From: Stictocephala bisonia
Taxonomy: Eukaryota; Arthropoda; Insecta; Hemiptera; Membracidae
Length of the DNA: 64,000 bases
Assembly: GCA_035578905.1 (NCBI GenBank)
Contig: JAQJVL010000159.1
Coordinates: forward strand, 1,394,001 to 1,458,000
Reading direction: 5' to 3'
The position numbers and the translations under genes are program-made. Under the pieces are notes generated by a model. That model was not told where the DNA came from, did no database searches, and saw nothing but the letters and a program-made list of their open reading frames with translations. Shown piece by piece: positions 44,188 through 54,527 of this stretch (its first letter is position 1; each line of letters opens with the position of its first letter).

Positions 44188-47100
44188 ATGCCACCCAAAA
44201 GGAAACGTATAGGGCAATGCACACCTGAAGCACGAAGGAAAAGGGCTGCTCGATCTTCAGAAACTGACGAGCAAAGAGAAGCAAGACTAGAAGCTGATTG
44301 AAGACAAACTGCTGAAGCCCGATCTAATGAAACCAACGAGCAACGGGAAGCAAGACTAGAAGCTGTTAGAAGACAAACTGCTGAAGCCCGAGCTAATGAA
44401 ACCAACGAGCAACTGGAAGCAAGACTGGGCAGCAATCGAGAGCGTAATGCTCGATTCAGACGGCCACTAGATGCTGATTTGTGTCTTGCTGTGTTCAACT
44501 ACAATCCTGAATATGACTACGGTGTCCACAGAAGTATCGTCATTGGGAAAATGGACAAAGTATGCACATGTTGCCGGGCTTTGAAGTTCAAAACTGAACC
44601 ACCAGGAATGTGCTGCGCTGGTGGTAAAGTAAAATTGCCAGAATTGAACATACCACCCGAACCATTGTCTTCGTTGGTATCTGGAGATACTGCCCAGTCG
44701 AAGCATTTCTTGAAAAACATTTGCAAGTACAATTCATGTTTCCAAATGACATCGTTCGGTGCAACTGAAATTATTTGTGATAATTATATGCCAACATTTA
44801 AAGTTCAAGGGCAAATTTATCATCGTACTGGATCCCTTCTACCACTGCCGGACTCAGACCACAAGTTTATCCAGATATATGTTATGGGAACAACTAATGA
44901 GCAAGTTGATCAGCGTTGTCGATTTTATACTGGAACTAATCAAGAAATCATTGCTTCACTACAAGATTTGTTTGATCAACAGAACAAATTAGTTAGACTT
45001 TTCAAGACGGCCCTCGAGCGAATGCCAACGGATGATCACGTTGTTGTCATTATGGCTGACAAAACACCGGTCGGACAACACGAAAGACGATACAACGCAC
45101 CAACAATAAATGAAGTAGCTATTGTCATAGTTGGTGAACAATTTAATTCACGTGACATAGTACTTCATCGCAGAAATGGTAATCTTCATAGAGTGTCTGA
45201 AACTCATAGATCATACGACGCGTTGCAATATCCAATCTTATTTCCACTAGGAGAAGATGGGTATCACTTCAATATCAAAATGAGGAACCCACAAACAGAT
45301 GAGGAGACCACTAAGAAAGTGAGTGCCATGAACTACTATTCTTATAGATTGATGATTCGTGACAACACTGACACTCACATTTTGAAATGTCTGCAGTTGT
45401 TTAGTCAGTACATTGTAGATATGTATGCAAAAATTAAGACAGAAAGACTGCTGTTTATTCGACTGAACCAAACCAAACTTCGTTCAGAAGAATATGTACA
45501 TCTACGTGATGCAATTGCTATTGATGGAAATTGCAATGAAGTAGGGAAAATGGTCATACTACCGGCTTAATTCACAGAAAGTCCACGGCACATGCATGAG
45601 TACGCACAAGACGCAATGACTTATGTCCGCGCATATGGCCGTCCAGATTTGTTTATTACATTATTCACTTGCAATCCTACTTGGGATGACATTAAGGAAC
45701 TTTTGTTTCCTGGACAATCGCCTCCGGATCGTCATGACATCATTGCACGAGTTTTCAAACAAAAGTTGAAATCAATGATAGATTTCATCATTAAACAACA
45801 TGTTTTTGGAGAGACACACTGTTGGATGTATTCGGTTGATTGGCAGAAAAGAGGATTACCGCATGCACACATTTTGATCTGGTTGATCAACAATATTAAA
45901 CCAGACAAAATTGATGAAGTTATTTCGGCAGAAATACCTAATGTTGACATTGATCCCGGCTTATTTGAGGTTGTCAGCAAAAACATGATTCATGGGCCAT
46001 GTGGTGCGCTTAACAACAATTCCCCTTGCATGAAGGGTGGGAAATGCACTAAACGCTATCCAAGAGAGTTACACAGTGAAACTATCACTGGAAATGATGG
46101 ATTTCCACAATATCGTAGACGATCAACGGAAGATGGTGGTAAATTAACAACTCTAAAAGTGCGCAACAATGACACTGAAGTCGATAATCGATGGATTGTG
46201 CCGTATTCACCGTTACTGGCAAAGACATTCAAAGCACATATCACTGTCGAGTATTGTAATTCAGTGAAATCAATCAATTACATTTGTAAATATGTCAACA
46301 AAGGAAGCGATATAGTAGTTTTTGGATTGAGAAATGCATCTGTACCAATAGATGAAATCGAACGATATCAATTGGGATGCTACATAAGTAGCAATGAAGC
46401 TGTTTGGCGTATTTTTTCATTTCTAATTCATGAACGTCATCCAACAGTTGTACATCTGGCAGTACATCTTGAAAATGGACAGCATGTGTATTTTACACCG
46501 GAAAATGTTCAAGTTAGAGCTGTCTTACCACCGCAAACCACATTAACTGGTTTCTTTACATTGTGCACTGATGATTTGTTCGCAAGAACTTTACTATACT
46601 CAGAAATACCGAAATACTACACATGGAATACATCAGAGAAAAAGTTTCAACGTCGAAAACAGGGCAGACCAGTTGAAGGACATCCAAATTTGTATTCGTC
46701 CGACGCATTAGGCCGACTTTATACAGTCCATCCAAACAATCAGGAATGTTTTTACTTGCGATTGCTATTGGTTAACGTACGTGGGCCTAGATCATTTGAA
46801 GAACTGAGATCAGTAAATGGTGAAGTGTGTTCAACCTATCGAGAAGCTTGCCAGAAGTTAAATCTTCTTGAAAACGATGCCCATTGGGACACAACGCTCG
46901 CTGACGCATCGAATACTGCTCAACCACAGCAAATACGCACTTTGTTTGCAATAATACTCACAACATGTTTTCCATCCAATCCTAAATTCTTTGGGAAAAG
47001 TACAAAGAATGTATGAGTGAAGACATCCTACATCATTTGCGAGCAATGAATCCGGAAATGCAATACACACCAAACGTGTATAATGAGGCGTTGGTTTCGG

Positions 47101-50100
47101 TCGAGGATATATGTTTAGCTATCGCTAACAAAGGATTGGTAAATTTTGGAATGAGTGCACCAAATCGACTGGTAAATGGCGCTTATGATCGTGATTTGCA
47201 TCGTGAAACACACTTCGACGTCAATGATTTGAGTACATTTGTTGAGAATAACCTTCCTAAATTGCTTCCTGAGCAACGTTTTGTATATGACACAATCATG
47301 CAAGCTATTACAAATAAAAGTGGCGGGTTATACTTCATGGATGCACCTGGAGGTACAGGAAAAACCTTTCTTATTTCAGACATATTGGCAACCATCCAAT
47401 CAAGGAATAAAATTGCACTGGCAATTGCATCATCAGGAATTGCGGCAACACTTTTGGATGGTGGTCGAACAGCACATTCGGCATTGAAATTGCCATTGAA
47501 TTTGCAAAACACTGACACCAACATGCAACATCACCAAAAATTCTGGAATGGGCGACGTTCTACAAAAATGTGAGATTATTATTGTACCGGGTCTTGGACC
47601 GGTACAGTTTCGTTTTTTCCGTCGTAGTCTGCCGGGCTGCCTGAGATTGCTTTTGCCCGGCGTTTTGCGTACTTTGGTGGCCGTTGGCCCAGTTCCGTTT
47701 CGTTCCGTGTTCCAGCAGTTTCGGTCAGGTTGGCCTGTCTGTAGAGTTGTCTTGTGCTGCCTGCAGAATTCCGTGATGATAGGCTAGAAGCTCTAAAACG
47801 TAAGTGTTCATTCTGTAAGTTTTAATATCTAATCACCCTTTTGGTGAAAATACTTTTGTTTCATTGAAAATATTAATCGTTCTTGCTTGTGTTTTCAGGG
47901 TTTTGTTAAATTTGTATTTTCTTTGTCTAGTTTGGTTAACCTAGGTTTGAGCCATGTGCTCCAGGTTATTTTTCTCCCGTTAATTGCTTTTTATATCTGC
48001 CTTTATTATCAATAGTAGTTCTGTATAATGTTTGGTTGAGCCTTTTTACAGTTGTAGTTACCGATTTACCATATTTTTTGTTCTTTGCCAATAACCTAGC
48101 CTAGCTGTACCCTTTGATTTTCATGTTCTAACCTATTGCTCATGTATCCATAGCCTAGTTTTCAGTTTGTCATTTTTAGTTCCATATACATAATTAAGTA
48201 TTTTATAATTTGTTAAATTTGTAAATGGGTTTTAAATCTGAGTTTGCCAACATAATTATTCATAGCCTAAAGTTAATTTTTCACTGTATTGTTTGCTCCA
48301 CTCATGTTCTTGTTTGTCTCTTCATGTTAAGTTTTGTTAAAGCAGGCACCCTTATGTTTAGTGGTTATGTGTAATATTTTGTTGTGATGGCTGGACTGTG
48401 TTTAATGGCTGTGTTTGACCTTTCAGTCCAGGGTCCTCGAGTAGGACGCTTCTACCCTCGGCCTGCCCTCCGGGGATTGTCGAACATTCTGCACTGCCAG
48501 CCTGGCCTGAGGACCATGTATAGAGGCCATTGGCGACCCTGCTGCCCCACCTACATCTTTGGGTAGGAGTCTTCAGTCCTCAGGTCAGTGCTTTCCATTT
48601 TGTTTTCCCGGCGGCTGAGCTGGGGGTCTCTAACAGTGAAATATAAAAAAAAAAGAAGAAAAAAAAGTTTGTGGAACTTTATGTGGCCTAGGCCTAAGAC
48701 TGAACAGTGATTTATGGAACTCAGCCATGGGGACTTGCATATATTTATTTATTAAAGAAAGAAAAACTTTTTAAAATACACAAAGAAAGTTCGCTGTTAA
48801 TCTTTATTGTTATTTATCTTTATTAGTTTAGTCTATTGTTACATTTGTTTAGATTTTTATATTTGTTAGGTCCCCATTGTTACATCCTGTTATTATTTAT
48901 TTTATATGTTTAGGCCTAGTTATTGTTATTTATTTTTGTTGTTGTTAATTGTATTATAGATGTCTTGAAGTGCATTTTTACTCGAACGGTACCGTGTTAG
49001 ATTTTCTTTTTAATTGTTTAATTTTTAAACTCGCCAAAAGGGGATTATTGTACTTTTACGTAACTTCTAATTCGGAGCTGCCCAGGGATTCCGGCTTACT
49101 CCCTGGCCCGGTGGAATTATGGGATTTGGGCCAAATTGCCGGTTTAATTGTCGTCTTCCTGACGTTTTCTAAATTTTCACTTTTCTTTTGGGCATTAAAT
49201 TTTTCTTACGTTTTGGGGTGTCTCAGGCTAGGCTGCAGATAGGCCATGTAGTTGTTTATTGGCAATTTTGGTATTTGTAGAGTTTGTGGTATTTATAGCG
49301 TTTGTTATTAATGTGTAGTATCTTGTTAATTTTAGTGTTAATTGTTATTTATTTAAGTGCAAATTTATATTGTGGCTTTCTGCCTATTAATATTGTGGCC
49401 TTCTGCCGTTTTTGTTCGGTAAACTTGCTTTCTTGGTAATAAAATCAGTTTTGCTCAGCTGCCGAGTGTTATTTTGACCCTCCAACTGCCACCCGTGATC
49501 CCATTCGCTCGACTTGTTTTGAGCCATCCCCCGGTTGGCACGCTTACCAGCTTTGGTGGGGGGGGATGGGTCTCATTATTTGGGATGAGTGCACAATGGC
49601 TCACAAAAAAGCATTGGAAGCGCTCGATCATACACTACAAGATTTGAGGGGAAATGGACAACCCTTTGGCAGAGCATTGATTTTATTGTCTGGAGATTTT
49701 CAACAAACTCTCCCAGTAATACCACGTTCTACACCCGCAGATGAATTTAATGCATGCCTAAAATCATCGGTGTTATGGCGACATGTAAATAAATTAACTC
49801 TTAAAACAAACATGCAAGTTCAGCTACAGGAAGATGCTTCTGCCAAACTATTCTCAAAGCTATTGCTAGATATTGGGAATGGAAATATGGCAATTGAAAG
49901 ATCCACCCAATGTGTCACACTGCCAACAAACTTCTGTAATCTTACATCAACCAAAGAAGAATTAATACAATACGTTTTTCCAAATATTGTGCAAAATCAT
50001 CAAAATCACCAGTGGCTTAGTGTTCGTGCTATATTAGCAGCAACTAACAACGATGTCAATGCGATCAATAACAGTATCCTAAACCGAATACCTGGCGAAG

Positions 50101-50623
50101 AAACAACGTATATGTCCATAGATATGGTGATGAATCAAGATGAAGTTGTAAATTATCCAACAGAATTCTTGAATTCACTTGATTTGCCAGGGGTACAACC
50201 ACATATTTTAAAATTAAAAATAGGTGCGCCCATAATTCTTCTCAGAAATATCAACCCTCCACGATTATGTAACGGCACAAGACTAATAGTAAAGAAACTG
50301 ATGAATAATGTAATAAAGCGTCCATGTTAAATAGCAGATTCAAGGGAGAAGATGTCTTATTGCTACGGATTCCAATGATCCCGACAGATATTCCGTTTGA
50401 TTTCAAACGCTTGCAGTTTCCTGTGCGACTTGCCTTCGCAATTACTATAAACAAATCTCAAGGACAATCACTGCAAGTGTGTGGATTAGACTTAACAAAT
50501 TCATGTTTCTCACATGGACAACTCTATGTGGCCTGCTCCCGCATTGGAAAACCAACCAATCTTTTTGTGTACACACAAAACGGAAGAAAAAAAAATATTG
50601 TTTATAAAAAAGCCCTCGATTAA
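44188..50623 (+). pseudogene. Helitron Rep-helicase (RepHel), stops, frameshifts and one insertion
   Basis: From MPPKRKRIGQ at 44188. The N-terminal region has ~22-residue repeats (ETNEQREARLEAVRRQTAEA). A Helitron-like N domain contains CTCCRALKFK and the segment to 45567. The Rep HUH nuclease has GLPHAHILIWL (His pair 45862-45870) and the tyrosine motif NYICKYVNKG (Tyr at 46279 and 46291). The SF1 helicase has Walker A APGGTGKT (about 47348), Walker B IIWDE (49581-49589), LSGDFQQTLPV, and C-terminal INKSQGQSLQ and VACSR. Breaks: TGA 44299, TAA 45568, frameshifts near 46985, 47517 and 50326, plus the insertion at 47583. Inactive; rolling-circle transposition role inferred from the family. 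Confidence 0.9.
47583..49575. mobile_element. Probable solo LTR inserted in the Helitron helicase
   Basis: 1,993 bp starting TGTACCGGGTCTTGGACC and ending GGATGGGTCTCA (TG...CA), flanked by the 4-bp TSD TTAT (47579-47582 and 49576-49579). The helicase frame on either side (KCEII and IIWDEC) shows exactly what was interrupted. No internal coding region and no terminal duplication were found, and AATAAA at about 49438 suits an LTR. Most consistent with a long solo LTR of a Gypsy-like element; a non-autonomous element of another class is possible. Confidence 0.65.
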
Positions 50624-50756
50624 ATGTTTGAAAGCGAAACGATTTTTTTATGTTTAATTAGATACTGTTTTTTTATTAAAACAGTGTAAAATAGATTGGA
50701 TGTAATCTTAAGATGTCTTCCTCTGAAATCGCAGCAACGTGCGACGGGTACGCTAG

Positions 50757-52203
50757 TATTCTAATAATAGCAAGATAGATAAAATTTTCCCACATCAGTA
50801 AAACTTCTTGAAATAGACAAATATTGAAATACTTGCTAGGGAACTACAAGACTAAGGAATCCACTGAGATACTGAGTTATAATATAGGCCAATTATTATG
50901 TTTGCATAATTTATTAATATTTAAATACAACTATAACAATATGAAACGTTTTATTTAATTTAATTTATCGAAAATCATGTGGTCTGCCGATATTTTTACA
51001 AGGTGTCTAGTGGTCTTCGGACATAAAAGGTTAGAAATTACTGGTGCAGAGCATTCTTACAAAAAACATGTTACATTGGCTACTTTTTATAAATATACAG
51101 AATTAATATCTGTTTGTAGACAATATTTATTCCTGAATTGAGCACAGAAAAGTGTTTTCAAATAACTTAAAAAATCATAATTAGTTATCAATTTGAGTAT
51201 AAAATACCAAAATATTCTTGTAAATGAACATGTGTAATATAAAGTTTTTTTACCTTAGTTAATTAAAAAGACATAGTTTTTTTTTTAATTAGCATAATAC
51301 GTGTTGGTACATATACAGTACAAGTAAACGTCACACAACACAAATTTATTACAATATAAGCACAAAATGTACAAATATATTACAATACAAGTACAACATG
51401 CACGAATATTATGGTGATCGATTTCGGTGAACCACGCTCACCTTCCTCATGTACAATTATACAATGTACTTGTATTGTAATATATTTGTACATTTTGTGC
51501 TTGTATTGTAATAAATTTGTGTTGTGTGACGTTTACTTGTACTGAATAAAAAAAAGTCAAATTATCTCTATTTTAACTTATTTTCATTGTGTTGCAATGT
51601 GATTCAGAACATTAATATACTGGAGGAAATGCAGTAATAGCATTCGTTCATGTAAGTTATGACCTTTTTTTTATATTTACATTTTTAAGTCCAGTATTAT
51701 CTAGATATTGGGATCCGTTCATCCGTTCATAATAACTGAAGCTCATATTAGTAAGGCTCCAATAGATAAGCACTTAACTATAAAGCAAATAAAATAATTC
51801 AAATTTGATCTAAGATCTTGATACTTGATATTGATATATTGATTCAAGTTAGTTGGCATCATTCATAATGTCATAACCTTTTAGAAATAACCATATATTT
51901 ATTTTTCTTTTGTTTATTAATAAAAATTTGGATTTTTAATCTGTAATAGAAAGGCACTTTTTAAAAAAAAGAAATCATTCTAAGGAAAACTTATATTGCT
52001 GATGCCGTTTCAGGGTGGCTACTCAATAATGTAAATAAAATTCAGGCACAATTCAAGGTTTGTTCAAGAAGTTTAAACAAAATTCAAAGGACATTTACGG
52101 TAGAATATATTTCTGAATTGGTCTAATCACTAATTATAGTACTGTACATGAGATATTAACAAAGAAAAAAATAAGAACTCTTTTTAGGGAACTAGTACCA
52201 ACA
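50757..52203. other. Intronic region of the coiled-coil gene with an inverted repeat
   Basis: AT-rich sequence between the Helitron end and the hAT MITE. Apart from the 80-bp-arm inverted repeat at 51316-51544 nothing coding was seen. Confidence 0.5.
51316..51544. repeat. Inverted repeat with 80-bp arms
   Basis: The arms at 51316-51395 and 51465-51544 are complementary with a single mismatch seen (ATAAG against ACAAG). They start CAGTACAAGTAAACGTCACA. The 69-bp spacer contains ATCGATTTCGGTGAACCACG. Diverged copies are at 4629-4870 and 61706-61770. No TSD is certain. Probably a MITE or foldback element. Confidence 0.85.
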
Positions 52204-52211
52204 GTATTTAT

Positions 52212-53069
52212 TAGGGATGGGTCGATTCCGATACTCGATTCCTCGATACTTAGTGGTATCGAGGTATCGACGATTCTCGATACCTTGGCTCATTTCACTC
52301 GATTCCGATACCAATATTTCCTAAGTATTTTTCGACAAAAAAACTATAAAATCAATGTAAACTCCAAAAAATAGTATTTAAAGTTCCAATACTCATTGAA
52401 ATTTATTGATTCTTTAATGAATTACGTATTTTAAACGTTGAATGTCTAAGAATAATCGTCAAAGAAAGCACGTATTCCATTCGAGTTCAGTTAGCGATCG
52501 TTTCTGACGTAGTTGCAGCCGTCGCAATCAATAATACTAGTAGCGACAATATCTGCAGCTAGTTCCCCGGAGGCCGCGGAACTCGTTCCTAAACCAGTTC
52601 CAGCAGCAAATACTTTTAAAATAATCTCAATAGCGCTAAATTGAAAATACTTTGACAATAATGATTTGCAATCAAAACTATCAAATTATACTCATTATTA
52701 ATTATTTTAAGAATGAAAATTCAAATTCCAGTTATATAAAAGATTTTTACTAGTACAAGTAAATTATACCATTTTTTTTTATTTATTACAAATACCTTTG
52801 AATTATTTCTCCAGAATATATTGTACAAACAGGTAACTTATAAAATAAGTACAAGTAAATAAGATTCATACTTTTTGGTATCGGAAATAAGGCAGGAATC
52901 GAAATCAAATGTGGTATCGAGAATAAGTACAAGTAAATAAGATTCATACTTTTTGGTATCGGAAATAAAGCAGGAATCGGAATCGAATTTGGTATCGAGA
53001 ATCGAGACCAACATTTTGGTATCGGAATCGGTATCAGAATCGAATTTTTTTGGTATCGGCCCATCCCTA
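52212..53069. mobile_element. hAT-type MITE with 8-bp TSD
   Basis: 858 bp flanked by GTATTTAT (52204-52211 and 53070-53077). The ends are TAGGGATGGGTCGATTCCGA and GGTATCGGCCCATCCCTA, complementary over the first 17 bases with one mismatch region. Near the right end a 78-bp unit starting GTACAAGTAAATAAGATTC is tandemly duplicated (52849 and 52927), and GGTATCG/AATCG motifs recur through both ends. Confidence 0.88.
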
Positions 53070-53077
53070 GTATTTAT

Positions 53078-53266
53078 CTTTAAGAATTTAATCAAAAAGT
53101 TGTCAAGTCTATGACTCTCAAATGATGACAAAGCGCCAATTATTTTTAAAGTATCAATTAATGACTTGAACTCACGAGAAGCATTATCCGCAGTATGTCC
53201 ATCAATACAACTATTTTCCACCAATACAGAAAGATTTTTAACCAAACAAACAATTAATGTAGACAT
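53078..53266 (-). other. Open frame of unknown origin next to the hAT MITE
   Basis: A minus-strand frame from ATG at 53264-53266 reads MSTLIVCLVKNLSVLVENSC, IDGHTADNASREFKSLIDTL, KIIGALSSFESHRLDNFLI, up to the MITE insertion. Composition looks protein-like. It may be a relic of a transposase or host exon. No family recognised. Confidence 0.25.
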
Positions 53267-53470
53267 AGGCCTATATTAACTTGCAATGTAATAGCCTGTA
53301 GATATGTTCAAAAGTTTAGTTGTAATATAGGCCTACAAGCCTAACCTAAATTCTATAGTCTCTTATTTAGAAAACCTGGCCCTTAGATGTGATAGGCTAC
53401 ATCTGCCACTAACTTCAATATATTTTTTCATTTTAAACTAACAAAATCTTAAATAAAATACGTTTTTTAA

Positions 53471-54523
53471 CCCATTAAGGTAGTTCGACGTGCCAGGCAC
53501 GTCCCGTTTCCGCGGGACCGGGTGCCGTCTGACGTGCCCAGCACGTCGCAAGTTTTAATGACGCAGTTGTGATCGTAGTTGCTAGGTTTTTCAACAGATA
53601 GTGGTGGATTGCTGTTCCGTGACATTTAAGAATTAAATGCCTTTGATTTTGTTGCTGTCCGCAGAATATACACGGTTCAATCAGCTGTTATTTGTTTTAT
53701 TGTTTGGCATTTGCCAGTTTGTTTTCGTCTGCTCGCGAAGTTGTTTTGGGTATGTGCGTTGTGAATGTAATAATTGCGGTTGTGATATGAATCGGAAAAT
53801 ATTGCGTGATTCAGAATTAGATTTATATTTGGATAGTGATTACGAGTTTGGTTCAAGTGGTAGTGAAAACTCTGATAGTGAAGACGATGTAATAATTCCC
53901 CGGTGTATGAGTTCGCATATCCATAATTCTGAATATGACGACGAGAGTGATGCTGACGAAATTGAATCAGATGTTCCTAAAAGTATTTTGTGTTGTAAAT
54001 AGTGTTTTTTATATAAATATAGTTTTTCAAGATAATAAATTGTTGCTGTAAGACACCATTATTGAAATTTCCATAACAACAGCTTTGCTACATTAGAAAC
54101 AATGAAAATCAGCCACAGTAGCCTAAATTTTATTTATTATTTTTTTTAGGAAAACTATATTTCAAAATATATGTTATCGTAACTTTTTATGTACAAAAAT
54201 ATATGTACTTTCATAAAATAAATGGTTTGTTCATATAAAAAAATATTTAAAATAAAAAAAATTAGTCTACTTTTGAAATTTCAAAACTAAATTTGTTATT
54301 ATAAATTTATTAATAATAACAAACAAACAAATATTTACTATAGTAAGTTTAGGTATACATTTTATTACAGCAAATTCTATGAGAATAACAATAAAGCAAG
54401 TTTCATTACTCTATCAATAACATAAAAAAAGTTATATCAGTTCTACTATACTCTTACAATTTCACAAATTTTAATTGCTGCCCACTAGAGCAACATAGCA
54501 AAAATAACTACTACCTCAATGGG
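53471..54523 (+). mobile_element. piggyBac-derived non-autonomous element
   Basis: 1,053 bp between TTAA duplications (53467-53470 and 54524-54527). The termini are CCCATTAAGGTAGT and its complement with one mismatch. The left subterminal region has two palindromic motifs, GACGTGCCAGGCACGTC and GACGTGCCCAGCACGTC, possible transposase-binding sites. A relic of an acidic transposase N-terminus remains at 53787-54001. Confidence 0.88.
53787..54001 (+). pseudogene. Acidic N-terminal relic of piggyBac-like transposase
   Basis: MNRKILRDSELDLYLDSDYE then FGSSGSENSDSEDDVIIPRC and further Asp/Glu-rich residues to a TAG at 53999-54001. Acidic, serine-rich N-termini are usual in piggyBac transposases and the frame lies in the expected place after the left end. 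The catalytic domain is absent. An upstream in-frame Met exists at 53637. Could still be translated as a 71-120 residue peptide; no evidence that it is. Confidence 0.6.
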
Positions 54524-54527
54524 TTAA

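Larger units (their letters stand above)
43769..50756 (+). mobile_element. Degenerate autonomous-type Helitron with nested insertion
   Basis: The 5' end is within TCTACATCTATAAAATCCAA, followed by the TGTTTGTCTGCTTGTCTGTCC-type leader seen at insect Helitron starts. The 3' end is GCGACGGGTACGCTAG followed by T, the CTAG-3' terminus of Helitrons, with CGTGCGACGGGTACG as a weak hairpin-like approach. Between them lie Rep and Pif1-type helicase coding sequences. Total 7.0 kb, of which 2.0 kb is a later insertion at 47583-49575. The exact 5' T is uncertain by a few bases. Confidence 0.82.

Noticed and set aside
44109..44498. 129-codon minus-strand open frame with repeated LASRCSLVSLDRASAVCL
   Set aside because: It is the antisense of the repeated N-terminal region of the Helitron RepHel gene.
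52786..53064. 92-codon minus-strand frame with IPIPxLFPIPKSMNLIYLYL repeats
   Set aside because: Created by the GGTATCG motifs and 78-bp tandem duplication of the hAT MITE.
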